Of a stretch of 64,000 bases of DNA, positions 8,701 to 17,587 are shown piece after piece. The DNA is from Bogoriella caseilytica (lineage in GTDB: Bacteria; Actinomycetota; Actinomycetes; Actinomycetales; Actinomycetaceae): contig NZ_RKHK01000001.1 in NCBI RefSeq assembly GCF_003752405.1, forward strand, positions 434,001 to 498,000, given 5' to 3'. Made by a program: the position numbers and the translations under genes. The notes beneath the pieces are model-generated. The model was not told where the DNA came from. It searched no databases and saw nothing but the letters and a program-made list of their open reading frames with translations. The stretch's first letter is position 1. Each line of letters begins with the position of its first letter.

Positions 8701-9318
8701 TCAGCGCGGGGCGACGAAGGCCTCCTCGCGCTCGAACATGCCGAGTCGCACCCTGATGAGCCCCTCGTCATCCTCGGGCACCGCGATCACGAGGTTCCCG
8801 GTCTCGCTGCCCCCTTCGTAGAGCTCCCGTGTGGTGTCGAAGGCATCGGGCGCGACGGCGAAGGCATCGGAGGATCCGAGCGTCTCGCCGGAGGATGTCA
8901 CCCAAGCGATGTCCGTACCGAGCATGGGCATCTCGGAATCAGTGCCGGTGTAGGTGGCACTGACGTCGATCAACACGAAGGAGTGACCTTCGGGTGGCGG
9001 CTCGTTGAACTGGTTCTCGGCCGCGACCTGCTCGTCGGCACCGAACTGCACCTCGTTGATGATGACCACCCAATCAGAGCCCTCGATACTCTCACCCAGA
9101 GCCAGCGGATTGGCCCGGCTCCCGCGCTCTCCCGCGGGCTCCACCTCTGCCTCCCCATCCGGCCCGTCTGCGGTCTCGTCCGCCGCTTCCTCTGCAGCCT
9201 CGTCCGCTGTTGCGGTGTCGGCCGGAGCCTCAGTGTCGGGCTCCTCCGATCCGAGGCCGCACGCACCGAGGGTGAGTAGTGCAGCAGCAAGGGGGATCGC
9301 GGCGGTCGAACTCTTCAT
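8701..9318 (-). CDS. Secreted lipoprotein, DUF4352-like
   Basis: 205 residues. A lipoprotein signal ends in the lipobox LGAC (Cys20), followed by a long Asp/Glu/Ala/Thr linker (to about residue 68) and a beta-rich domain that starts NPLALGESIEGSDWVVIINEVQF and includes SFVLIDVSATYTG, the usual look of DUF4352/telomeric-repeat-like extracellular domains. Start ATG 9318 has GGAG at a suitable distance. It is divergent from the sensor kinase at 9506, so it could be a partner or target of that system; this is inference from position. Confidence 0.8.
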   Translation of the reverse strand: MKSSTAAIPLAAALLTLGACGLGSEEPDTEAPADTATADEAAEEAADETADGPDGEAEVEPAGERGSRANPLALGESIEGSDWVVIINEVQFGADEQVAAENQFNEPPPEGHSFVLIDVSATYTGTDSEMPMLGTDIAWVTSSGETLGSSDAFAVAPDAFDTTRELYEGGSETGNLVIAVPEDDEGLIRVRLGMFEREEAFVAPR

Positions 9319-9492
9319 GGCAACTCCAGTTGTCGGCGTCGGAGGATCGTTGAGATCTCGTGCTCGGGGGAACGGTGGATGACGCTACGAGCGCAGGTGC
9401 CTGCGGGCATCGCCCGTTCGGATCGTCTGCACCAGCCGATGGGATGAGGCGGCGGCAACCTGGAGGGCGACGCCGGTGTCGGGGGTTCGCCG

Positions 9493-9498
9493 TAACCT
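9493..9498 (+). promoter_or_regulatory. -10 element of leaderless sensor kinase mRNA
   Basis: TAACCT ends 7 nt before the GTG at 9506. The same hexamer at the same spacing (10793-10798) precedes the response regulator start at 10806, so the two genes may each have a leaderless promoter. Confidence 0.5.
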
Positions 9499-9505
9499 CC
9501 CCGCT

Positions 9506-10795
9506 GTGAGCCAGCACTCCGAGTCAGGTCCCCGGTCCGCCGCGGCGAGGGCGTGGCAGCGTGCCATGCGCTGGGGCAGCAGCTGGTGCGCCGTGCTGGT
9601 CTCTGTCAGCTGCGGGCTGGTCGCCATCGCCTTCGCGGCACCGAAGAACCAGGAGTTCCTCGCCCTCGGCTGGTTGCTGTTGTCCCTGACCGTCTCCGTG
9701 TCCCTGGTGTGGCGACGGCGTATGCCGGTCGTGGTGTGCCTGAGTGCAGCCGGGCTCAGCCTGGTGGCCCCGCTCGATCCGTTCGCCGCCCTGCTCGCAT
9801 GGAGCTGGGTGCTCACGCTGCGCCGTGGCCTGCCGGCCTGGCTCTGTGGCTTCACAACCTCCCTCACCGTGGCAGCGGCGCTGACCCGCGACTATCTCCG
9901 CCCTCCCCGGCACACGCTCTTCGCCTTCACCGAGCCCGACAGCGGCGAACACATCAGCGCGCCCGGTCCGGCCTACCTCGTGGTCGGCCTCGTCGCCGTC
10001 CTGTCCTTCTGGGCATGGGGGATGGTGCGCCGGAGCCGGCGTGAGACGCGGGTCGCGATGGCCACCGAACTGGAGCGGGCGAAGGAGGCCTCACATCTGC
10101 GCAACGAGCTCTCCTCCCAGGAGGAGCGGCAGCTCATCGCTCGTGAGGTGCACGACACCGTGGCTCACCAGCTGTCGCTCGTGGCCTTGCAGGCCTCCGC
10201 CTTGGAGGTCGGCGACCGGGATCCTCAAGCGGCACGGAACATCCGCGGCGCCGCCCAGAACGCCCTCGATGAGGTCCGCGCCCTGCTGGGGTGGCTCCGC
10301 GACGGCGAATCCCCTGCCACGCAGACGGGATCGCTCGCCGACCTGCCGCAGCTGATCGAGGACGCCCGCGGATCGGGGGCGCAGGTGATCTCATCGATCT
10401 ACGTGGAAGACGTCGCCTCCACCCCAGCACCGCTGAGCCGGGCCATCTACCGGATCGTGCAGGAATGCCTCACCAACGCTCTACGGCATGCACCGGGGGA
10501 AGTCGTCATGGTCGAGATTGCCGGGCCGGCACATGACGCCTTCCGGATCGAGGTCCGCAATCGCGTCTGCGACCCGGTCCGCGAGCAGCTCCTCGGGTCA
10601 GGGAGCGGCCGCGCCGGGATGATCGAACGGGCGCGCTCCCTGGGCGGGAGCTTGACGGCGAGCCGCTCGGGCGAGGAGTTCGTCGTGAGCGCCCACCTGC
10701 CACGCCAAAGCGAGCACGCTCCCGCAGGCCCACCGTCCACGCGGACGGGGCCCGCGGTCACTTCCCGGAGCGGCGAAGTCGGGGGTGGGCAGTAA
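9506..10795 (+). CDS. NarL-family sensor histidine kinase
   Basis: 429 residues. About five N-terminal membrane helices (residues ~25-180), then a HisKA_3 dimerisation/phosphoacceptor segment with His216 in REVHDTVAHQ and a HATPase_c domain whose N-box reads QECLTNALRH and G-box GRAGMIERARSLGG. It phosphorylates the regulator encoded next to it; the gene pair is separated by 10 nt. The signal is unknown; no extracellular sensor domain of size is present, so membrane or intramembrane sensing is likely. Start GTG 9506 is supported by TAACCT 7 nt upstream rather than an SD. Confidence 0.88.
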   Translation: MSQHSESGPRSAAARAWQRAMRWGSSWCAVLVSVSCGLVAIAFAAPKNQEFLALGWLLLSLTVSVSLVWRRRMPVVVCLSAAGLSLVAPLDPFAALLAWSWVLTLRRGLPAWLCGFTTSLTVAAALTRDYLRPPRHTLFAFTEPDSGEHISAPGPAYLVVGLVAVLSFWAWGMVRRSRRETRVAMATELERAKEASHLRNELSSQEERQLIAREVHDTVAHQLSLVALQASALEVGDRDPQAARNIRGAAQNALDEVRALLGWLRDGESPATQTGSLADLPQLIEDARGSGAQVISSIYVEDVASTPAPLSRAIYRIVQECLTNALRHAPGEVVMVEIAGPAHDAFRIEVRNRVCDPVREQLLGSGSGRAGMIERARSLGGSLTASRSGEEFVVSAHLPRQSEHAPAGPPSTRTGPAVTSRSGEVGGGQ

Positions 10796-10805
10796 CCTCA
10801 CCACC

Positions 10806-11459
10806 ATGATTCGAGTGGCGATCGTGGACGACGATCCCCTGGTACGTCGGTTACTCACCACGGTACTGAGCACGGACGATACGGAGATTGTCGCCGAAGC
10901 CGGCGATGGGGACGAGGCGGTCGCGCTGGTCCACGCTCACCGCCCGGACGTCCTGGTCATGGACCTGCGCATGCGCAGGATGGGCGGGGTCGACGCGATC
11001 CACGCACTCCGCGCGCAGCCGGACCCGCCCGCTGTCCTGGCCCTCACCTCGCTCGGCGCCGAGGAAGCTGCGCTTGACGCCGTCCGCGCGGGCGCGGAGG
11101 GCTTCCTGACCAAGGACGCCGGCCCGATGGAGATCCGTGAGGCCGTCCGCGATCTGGCCCGCGGCGAGGGAAGCCTCTCCCCCCGCGCCGCGCGTCTCCT
11201 GATGGCTGAGGTGGCCGCGAGTTCACGCCACGAAAGCACCCAGCGCGCCGAGCATCTCGTTCGCGGCCTCACCGATCGCGAGCGGGAGATGGCCGTCGAC
11301 GCAGCGGCCGGGCGGACCAACAGCTCGATAGCGGAGCGCCACTACCTCTCCGAGGCCACCGTGAAGAGCCACTTGGCTAGAGCGATGGCCAAGCTCCAGG
11401 TCGAGAACCGCGCCTCGCTGGCGGTGGTCATGGACCGGGCAGGCTTCGGTCCCTCATGA
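10806..11459 (+). CDS. NarL/LuxR-family response regulator
   Basis: 217 residues: receiver domain with acidic pair DDD near residues 8-10, phosphoacceptor Asp53 (VLVMDLRM), Thr/Ser and Lys105-type switch residues (FLTKDAG), and a C-terminal LuxR helix-turn-helix (GLTDREREMAVDAAAGRTNSSIAERHYLSEATVKSHL). Partner of the kinase just upstream. The start ATG 10806 follows TAACCT by 7 nt. Its 3' end overlaps the convergent MFS gene by 32 bp. Confidence 0.88.
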   Translation: MIRVAIVDDDPLVRRLLTTVLSTDDTEIVAEAGDGDEAVALVHAHRPDVLVMDLRMRRMGGVDAIHALRAQPDPPAVLALTSLGAEEAALDAVRAGAEGFLTKDAGPMEIREAVRDLARGEGSLSPRAARLLMAEVAASSRHESTQRAEHLVRGLTDREREMAVDAAAGRTNSSIAERHYLSEATVKSHLARAMAKLQVENRASLAVVMDRAGFGPS

Positions 11460-12711
11460 CCAGCGCCCCGTAGAGCGTGCCGGCCACAACGATGACCACT
11501 CCCGCCGCGAGAGCGACAGTCATGGCCGCCGGGGTCCCCGCGCTCTCCCCCACGTGCCCAGCCACCGCGGTCGCCGCTGACTGGCCCACCACGATGCCTG
11601 TGGTGGCCAGCGACATCGCCGTGGCGGAGCGGCCGCGCGGGCTCAGCGCCGCCGTCAGTGAGAACAGGGTCACCAGGGTCGGGCCGATGCCGATGCCCAC
11701 CACAGCGAGGGCGAGCAGCAGCACGGGAACGGTCTGCGCGAACTGCAGGGCGATGCCGCCGGCCAGAATCACGCCGCTGAAGACCAGCCAACGCGCGCGC
11801 AGGGTGAAGCCCTCCGGGAACAGCGCCGCCGCCAACGCGAAGACGGCGGACCCCACGCCGAGCGCCGCGTAGACCAGGCCCGCCCGCTCGGCGTGGCCGG
11901 CATCCTGCATGAACGAGGTGACCGAGGTCAGCGTCGCGCCGAACATGAATCCCACCCCCAGCACCCCCAGGATCACGATGAGCAGGCGCGGCGTGGCCAG
12001 CTCGCTCACGGGAGCGGGCGGCGAGGATGACGTGGAGTTTCTCGGCACTTCCTCGGCGCTGCGGTGCAGGGCGAAGGCGGAGACGAAAACGATCGTCAGC
12101 ACGGCCGCACCGAGGATCGGAGCAGCCGGCCCGAGGGTCGCAGCGAGAAGCCCGACAATGACCGGCCCGAAGACGAAGGTGACCTCGTCGGCAGCCGACT
12201 CGTACGCCATGGTGCCGTTGAGTACTTTCTGACGACGTGCGAGAGGAAGACGCCGGCCGATGATGCCAACGAGTCGGCTGCGCGACATCGGTGCCACCTG
12301 AGGGGCGGTGGCGCCGACGACGAAAGCCGCCGAGAGCACAGCCCATCCACCGAGAGTAGAGAAGACCGCGGCTGTCACCAGCAGCAAGGCCACGCTGTTG
12401 ACCGCTCCGGCGGCGAGCAGGACCCGACGCTGCCCCCAGCGGTCAGCAGCGGCACCGATGAGTGGGGCGAAACACGCCGTCCCCAAACCCACCATCGCCG
12501 AGGTGAGGCCACCCAGGCTGAGCGATCCGCGCCCCGCCACCACAAGTGTCAGGGTGCCGACCACCATCATGGCGTAGGGGAACCGCGCGATCAGCGCGAG
12601 CGGGAAGTAGATCGCCCCGGTGACTGAGACCAGGCTCCCCGGGTCGTGCGCTCCGTTCGTACGGGCCGCCGCCGGGCGGGTGCTGCCGTTCAGTTCTCGC
12701 GCCCCAGCCAC
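11428..12711 (-). CDS. MFS transporter
   Basis: 427 residues with 12 predicted membrane segments in two six-helix halves split by a polar loop near residues 225-240. The loop after helix 2 contains DRWGQRRVL, a variant of the MFS signature. Likely a proton-driven efflux or uptake permease of unknown substrate. The GTG start at 12711 lies 22 bp inside the end of the upstream helicase gene and there is no later start that keeps the first helix, so the two genes are probably cotranscribed. Being near whiB7 and a two-component system, a drug-efflux role is possible but unproven. Confidence 0.83.
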   Translation of the reverse strand: MAGARELNGSTRPAAARTNGAHDPGSLVSVTGAIYFPLALIARFPYAMMVVGTLTLVVAGRGSLSLGGLTSAMVGLGTACFAPLIGAAADRWGQRRVLLAAGAVNSVALLLVTAAVFSTLGGWAVLSAAFVVGATAPQVAPMSRSRLVGIIGRRLPLARRQKVLNGTMAYESAADEVTFVFGPVIVGLLAATLGPAAPILGAAVLTIVFVSAFALHRSAEEVPRNSTSSSPPAPVSELATPRLLIVILGVLGVGFMFGATLTSVTSFMQDAGHAERAGLVYAALGVGSAVFALAAALFPEGFTLRARWLVFSGVILAGGIALQFAQTVPVLLLALAVVGIGIGPTLVTLFSLTAALSPRGRSATAMSLATTGIVVGQSAATAVAGHVGESAGTPAAMTVALAAGVVIVVAGTLYGALVMRDRSLPGP

Positions 12712-14759
12712 TGGGTGATGTCCACATCCTCGCCGCGCACCACGGCGAGCACCTGACCCCCATAGGCCTCGAGCTTGGTGGCACCCACGCCGCGCAGCAG
12801 CGCAAGCTGGCGGAGATCTTTGGGCTTCGCGGTGGCTATGGCCTGCAAGGTGGTGTCGTGGAAGACGGTGTAGGCCGGCTTGGAGAGCTCCTTGGCCAGC
12901 ACCCCCCGCCAGGTGCGCAGCCGTTCGAAGAGCTCGGCGTCCTCGGGATGCTCCGTCAGGTAGTCCTCGGTGCGCTGGCGGACGGCGGCACGGCGCGAAG
13001 GTCCGCGCCGTGCCGCTCCCGCGTCAGGATCGGGCCAGATGCCATCGAGGAAGCGGGTGGGCTTCCGGCTGGCGCGCCCACCCACTGCCCGGGCACGGGC
13101 ATAGGAGAGCTGCAGATGTTCGCGGGCACGGGTGACGCCCACGTAGAGCAGGCGCCGCTCTTCGGCGATGGCCGCCGGGCCTTCAGCGAGGGAGATGGGC
13201 AGGAGCCCTTCACTGACGCCGATGAGGAAGACGGCATCCCACTCCAGGCCCTTGGCCGCGTGCAACGAGGCCAGTGTCACGCCTTCCACCGCCGGGGCGT
13301 GCTGAGCGGAGGCGCGTTCGTCCAGCTCGGCGACGAGCTCCGCCATGCCTGCACCGCGCGTGGTGTGCAGGTCGTCGGCGAGACTCACCAGGGAGTTCAG
13401 CGACTCCCAACGCTCACGGGCTGCACCGCGCGCGCTGGGCGGATTGACATCCCACCCCAGTGTGCCCAGAACGGCACGCACCACCTCGGGCATGGGTTGC
13501 TCGGCAGAGGAGCGCACCGCCCCGCGCAGCAGGACCAGCGCCTCCTTGACCTCACGGCGGGAGAAGAAGCGCTCACCTCCGCGGACCAGATAGCCGATCT
13601 GCGCATCGGCAAGCGCCTGCTCGACGACCTCGGACTGGCCGTTGGTGCGGTAGAGCACCGCGATCTCCGACAGCGGCACCCCCTCGCGCTGCAGCGCCGC
13701 GATGCGTTCCGCCACCGCACGCGCCTCGGCAAGATCGTCGTCATAGGTCTCGTAGCGCACCGGCACCGACGAGGGCCGCTGGGCGATCAGTTCGACGGCG
13801 GCCCGGCTGCGGTCCCCGCCGGCACGCGCGAGCACGCCATTGGCCAGTTCCACCACTTGCGGAGTGGAGCGGTAGTCGCGCACCAGCTTGATCACCGGCG
13901 CACCGGCGTAGCGCTGCGGGAAGTCGGTGAGGAAGCGGGGTGTGGCGCCGGTGAAGGAGTAGATGGTCTGCGAGACGTCCCCGACCACGCAGAGTTCGCG
14001 CCGGTCCCCGAGCCACAGGTCGAGCAGGCGCTGCTGCAGCGGGGAGACGTCCTGGTACTCATCGACCACGAAATGGCGGTACTGGCTGCGCACCTGGGAG
14101 GCGATGTCATCCCGCTCGCTGAGGATGCCCACCAGGAGCAGGAGCACGTCCTCGAAGTCGATCACTCCCCGCTCGGTCTTGACCTCCTCGTAGACCTCCA
14201 GCAGACGGGCGATCGTGGCGTGATCGTTCCCGGAGGGAGCCTCGCGACCGGATTTCCCGGCGCGTTCGACGTAGTCCTCGGCAGTGATGAGAGAGACCTT
14301 GGACCACTCCACCTCAGCGGCGAGGTCACGGATGGCGGTGCGGTCGGTGGACAGTCCCAGCCGGCTCGCGGTTGAGGCCACCAGGCCGGCCTTGTGCGCA
14401 GCGATCGGCAACGGGCTGCCACCGATGACCGAGGGCCAGAAGTAGGAGAGCTGCCGCAGGGCAGCGGCGTGGAAGGTGCGGGCCTGCACGCCGGCGGCGC
14501 CAAGATCACGCAGACGAGTCCGCATCTCTCCGGCGGCCCGCGCGGTGAAGGTCACCGCCAGGATCGCCTGCGGATTGAAGGCGCCTGAGAGCACCCCGTT
14601 GGCGATGCGGTAGGTGATCGCGCGGGTCTTGCCGGTGCCGGCGCCCGCGAGCACGCAGACCGGACCGGTGAGGGTCTCGGCCACGGCGCGCTGGTCGGGG
14701 TCCAGGGCCTCGAGCAGCTGCTCGGTGCTGGGTTGCTCGGTGGCGGGATGGCTGGTCAT
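12690..14759 (-). CDS. uvrD2: UvrD2-type SF1A DNA helicase with HRDC domain
   Basis: 689 residues. Motif I LAGAGTGKT (near residue 46), motif II VVDEYQDVSPLQ, motif III VGDVSQTIYSFTGA, motif VI YVGVTRAREHL are all present. The C-terminal ~75 residues (FERLRTWRGVLAKELSKPAY) form an HRDC domain, as in mycobacterial UvrD2. The tetracysteine cluster that I recall between the motor and the HRDC domain of UvrD2 is absent: only two cysteines occur in the whole protein, both in the N-terminal half. Start ATG 14759 is the first codon after a weak GA-rich element. In mycobacteria it neighbours whiB7; here three genes separate them. Confidence 0.93.
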   Translation of the reverse strand: MTSHPATEQPSTEQLLEALDPDQRAVAETLTGPVCVLAGAGTGKTRAITYRIANGVLSGAFNPQAILAVTFTARAAGEMRTRLRDLGAAGVQARTFHAAALRQLSYFWPSVIGGSPLPIAAHKAGLVASTASRLGLSTDRTAIRDLAAEVEWSKVSLITAEDYVERAGKSGREAPSGNDHATIARLLEVYEEVKTERGVIDFEDVLLLLVGILSERDDIASQVRSQYRHFVVDEYQDVSPLQQRLLDLWLGDRRELCVVGDVSQTIYSFTGATPRFLTDFPQRYAGAPVIKLVRDYRSTPQVVELANGVLARAGGDRSRAAVELIAQRPSSVPVRYETYDDDLAEARAVAERIAALQREGVPLSEIAVLYRTNGQSEVVEQALADAQIGYLVRGGERFFSRREVKEALVLLRGAVRSSAEQPMPEVVRAVLGTLGWDVNPPSARGAARERWESLNSLVSLADDLHTTRGAGMAELVAELDERASAQHAPAVEGVTLASLHAAKGLEWDAVFLIGVSEGLLPISLAEGPAAIAEERRLLYVGVTRAREHLQLSYARARAVGGRASRKPTRFLDGIWPDPDAGAARRGPSRRAAVRQRTEDYLTEHPEDAELFERLRTWRGVLAKELSKPAYTVFHDTTLQAIATAKPKDLRQLALLRGVGATKLEAYGGQVLAVVRGEDVDITQWLGREN

Positions 14760-14876
14760 CGATCTCAGTCTGACAGGCAGGACCGACACCTCACGCGCGT
14801 GCCGACCCGTACCGGTGACGCGAACAGGTCGGCGGGCCCGTCGCCGCGGGCTGTGCGACCGACCTCGCGCCCCGGG

Positions 14877-15566
14877 TCATGGGGACAGCAAGCCCAGGTA
14901 CAGCCCGCGCAGCACGGCCTGGGTGCGGTCGCGCGCACCGAGCTTCCACAGCACCGTCGAGACGTGGTTCTTCACCGTGCCCTCGGCCAGATGCAGCATC
15001 GCCGCAATCTCCTTGTTGCTGTAACCACCCGCGGCCAGGCGCAGCACATCGGTCTCACGCGCCGTCAGCGCCTCCACCGGTGCCGCGGGATCGTGAGGGC
15101 CCTCCACGAGCCCGCCCGCTTGCGAGGACGCCCGCAGCAGTCGATCCGTGAGTGCGGGCTGGAGCAGGGTCCCTCCGGCGGCCACGGTACGGATCCCGCC
15201 CACCAACTGCTCGAGCGTGACGTCCTTGAGCATGTAGCCACGAGCGCCGGCCTGAAGGGCGCCGAGGACGAGTTCGGCGTCGTCGAAGGTGGTGAGCACC
15301 AGCACCGGGATGTCGAGTCCGCGCGCTCGCATGGCTTCCAGGGTGGCGATGCCGCCCATCCCGGGCATGCGCAGGTCGAGCAGTACGACCTCCGGCCGGT
15401 CCGCTGAATCCGGCTCCTCGAGCAGGGCCAGTGCCTCGGCACCGTCCTCTGCCTCGGCCACGACCTGGACCTCATCGCTGAGCGCGAGCAGACTGCGAAT
15501 GCCATGACGCACCAGGGTCTGGTCGTCCACCAGCAGGGCACGGATGGCCGTGCGCGTCTCACTCAT
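14877..15566 (-). CDS. NarL/LuxR-family response regulator
   Basis: 229 residues: receiver with phosphoacceptor Asp64 (VVLLDLRMPG) and conserved Lys in YMLKDV, then a LuxR DNA-binding domain (ALTARETDVLRLAAGGYSNK). ATG 15566 overlaps the TGA of the kinase gene by one base (TGATG), so the pair is translationally coupled. Likely controls the divergent ABC exporter at 16841, by analogy with the many actinobacterial kinase-regulator-exporter loci. Confidence 0.9.
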   Translation of the reverse strand: MSETRTAIRALLVDDQTLVRHGIRSLLALSDEVQVVAEAEDGAEALALLEEPDSADRPEVVLLDLRMPGMGGIATLEAMRARGLDIPVLVLTTFDDAELVLGALQAGARGYMLKDVTLEQLVGGIRTVAAGGTLLQPALTDRLLRASSQAGGLVEGPHDPAAPVEALTARETDVLRLAAGGYSNKEIAAMLHLAEGTVKNHVSTVLWKLGARDRTQAVLRGLYLGLLSP

Positions 15567-16687
15567 CAGACCGGCACCTCCACGCGGACGTCGAAGCCAC
15601 CGTCTTCGTGCCGGGAGAACTCAGCAGAGCCACCCAGACCCTCAGCGCGTTCCCTGATGCCCCGCAGTCCGTTCCCCAGTTCTAGGTGTTCCGCCCCCCA
15701 GCCATCGTCGTAGGCGTGCAGCACCAGGTGGTCCCCACCCGAGACGGTGATCCACAGGTTCTCGCCGGCGGAGTGCCGGATCGCGTTGGTCAGCACCTCC
15801 TGGACGGCGCGCACCACGGCGGTGGTCCGCGCCTCGTCGGTGACCACGTCGCCGGCCACCTCCAGGTGGATCTCCGGCGCGGGGACGTCGGCGACAACGC
15901 TGAGGAGCGTGGCGCGCAGGTCTCCGCTGTCGAGGCGCAGCTCGGACACGACGCCGCGCACGTCGGCGAGCAGCTCCTTGGTGATCTCCCGGGCCCGCAG
16001 CACGTGCTCGCGTGCCGGCTCCTGCGCGCGATGGCTCGCGACCTCGAGCTCCAGGGCCAGGGCGCTGAGCTGGTGTCCCAACACGTCGTGCAGGTCCCGC
16101 GAGATGCGCAGGCGCTCGGCCGCTCGGGTGGACTCTTCCAGGAGCGCGCCGGTGGCGGAGAGCTCGATGTGAGCTTGAGCCAGCTCCTGGTTCATCTCCT
16201 GCTGACGCCGCCAGGTCACGATCGTCACCACCGACACTGCCTGGATGACCAGGTAGAACAAGGCGGTGATAGCCGGTTCGAGCAGCCCCTGGCCGCGATA
16301 GGAGAAGATCGCCGCGGCTGTGGTGTTGATGAGGACCACCACCACCGTGCCCCAGAGCGGAACAACGTAGACGCTCAAGGTGGCGCCGAAAACCAGGATC
16401 ACCAGGGAGAACCCGAAACCGGGAGACACCATCCCCGTGACCGCGAGCGCGAGCACCGCCTGGGTGAGGAAGGCGACCAGGGCCCATCCGCGCCGGGGAT
16501 GGGTCGAGAGAAGTTCCGCCGCCCCGAAAGCGAGGACGAAACCGGCCAGGGCACTCCACCAGAGCCACGCAGGGCCCGGGGTGACCTGCTCCCCTTGGAG
16601 CTGCAGCACGGCAACCGGGAGGCCCACGAGGATGCCGAGGATGATCGGCAGCACCAGGGCCGCGGCAGTGAGGTCATAGCGGCGCAC
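15566..16687 (-). CDS. NarL-family sensor histidine kinase
   Basis: 373 residues. Six N-terminal membrane helices (residues ~8-160), HisKA_3 with His200 in SRDLHDVLGHQ, and a HATPase domain (QEVLTNAIRHS, GNGLRGIRERAEGLGG). This is the DesK-like layout that senses the membrane state or hydrophobic compounds. GTG 16687 is preceded by TAGGCT (16694-16699) with a 6-nt gap and no SD: leaderless. It is cotranscribed with the regulator at 14877-15566 and divergent from the ABC genes. Confidence 0.9.
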   Translation of the reverse strand: MRRYDLTAAALVLPIILGILVGLPVAVLQLQGEQVTPGPAWLWWSALAGFVLAFGAAELLSTHPRRGWALVAFLTQAVLALAVTGMVSPGFGFSLVILVFGATLSVYVVPLWGTVVVVLINTTAAAIFSYRGQGLLEPAITALFYLVIQAVSVVTIVTWRRQQEMNQELAQAHIELSATGALLEESTRAAERLRISRDLHDVLGHQLSALALELEVASHRAQEPAREHVLRAREITKELLADVRGVVSELRLDSGDLRATLLSVVADVPAPEIHLEVAGDVVTDEARTTAVVRAVQEVLTNAIRHSAGENLWITVSGGDHLVLHAYDDGWGAEHLELGNGLRGIRERAEGLGGSAEFSRHEDGGFDVRVEVPV

Positions 16688-16693
16688 GCACCG

Positions 16694-16753
16694 AGCCTAG
16701 GCGAGGCCTCGCCGAACCGACCGTGCCGGAAGTCATGGATCACGGTCATGACC
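16694..16753. promoter_or_regulatory. Divergent control region, kinase / ABC exporter, with palindromes
   Basis: Holds the -10 TAGGCT of the kinase (16694-16699, minus strand), directly followed by a perfect 14-bp palindrome GGCGAGGCCTCGCC (16700-16713) and, further right, a perfect 10-bp palindrome GGTCATGACC (16744-16753). The latter, with another TCATG nearby, resembles LuxR-type regulator half-sites. Assigning either to the adjacent regulator is inference. Confidence 0.4.
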
Positions 16754-16840
16754 GGCGGCACGCGCGCTCGCCGGTTGCCGCTTCTTAGCGTGGGCTGCAC
16801 GCCCGGCACGGACCGGGAGCACCAAGCGTGAGGAGTGATC

Positions 16841-17587
16841 ATGGCCGCGGCCGTGCAGGTGAAGAACGCGCGCAAGCGCTACAGGAAGAAGGTGGCGCTC
16901 GACGGTGTCGACCTCACCGTCGAAGCCGGGAGGACCGTGGGGATCCTGGGCCGCAATGGCGCTGGGAAGACCACCCTGGTGGAGACGATCGCCGGGCTCC
17001 GGAAGCCGGACGCCGGCACCGCACGGGTGATGGGGCTGGATCCGATCGCCGACCGCGCACGGGTACGCATGGTGCTCGGGGTGCAGCTCCAGAAGGCGAT
17101 CATGCACTACGACCTGACCGTCATCGAGAACCTTCGGCTACACCGCTCCTTCTATCCCGAGGGCCGCGATCCGGACGAGCTGCTGGAGAAGCTGGGATTG
17201 GCGCCGTCCCGGGACACGCGCTTCGGCAGACTCTCCGGTGGGCAGGCGCAACGTCTCTCCGTCGCCGCCGCACTGGTGGGCCGGCCACGCGTGGTGATCC
17301 TGGATGAACTCACCACCGGCCTCGATCCTGAGGGGCGCCGGGGGATCTGGCGGGTGATCGAATCGCTGCGCGAGGAAGGCGTCACCATCCTCCTGGTCAG
17401 CCACGCCATGGATGAGGTGGCCAGGCTGTGCGATCACGTCGTGGTGCTCGACGAGGGCCGTGTCCGCGCGGAAGGCACGCCGGAGGAACTCGTGAGCCAG
17501 GCCGGCGCCACGAACCTCGAGCAGGCCTTCCTGAGCCTGGTCGGCGCCACGGAGGGCGAACTGGACACCCTGAAAGGAGCAGCATGA
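16841..17587 (+). CDS. ABC transporter ATP-binding protein (antibiotic/lipid exporter type)
   Basis: 248 residues with Walker A GRNGAGKTT, Q-loop VQLQKAIM, signature LSGGQAQRLS, Walker B VVILDELTTGLDP and H-loop SHAMDE. The order and length match the ATPase subunits of DrrAB/DesAB-like exporters. Start ATG 16841 has GAGGAG five bases upstream; a GTG at 16835 is inside that SD. It ends in ATGA overlap with the permease gene. Confidence 0.92.
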   Translation: MAAAVQVKNARKRYRKKVALDGVDLTVEAGRTVGILGRNGAGKTTLVETIAGLRKPDAGTARVMGLDPIADRARVRMVLGVQLQKAIMHYDLTVIENLRLHRSFYPEGRDPDELLEKLGLAPSRDTRFGRLSGGQAQRLSVAAALVGRPRVVILDELTTGLDPEGRRGIWRVIESLREEGVTILLVSHAMDEVARLCDHVVVLDEGRVRAEGTPEELVSQAGATNLEQAFLSLVGATEGELDTLKGAA

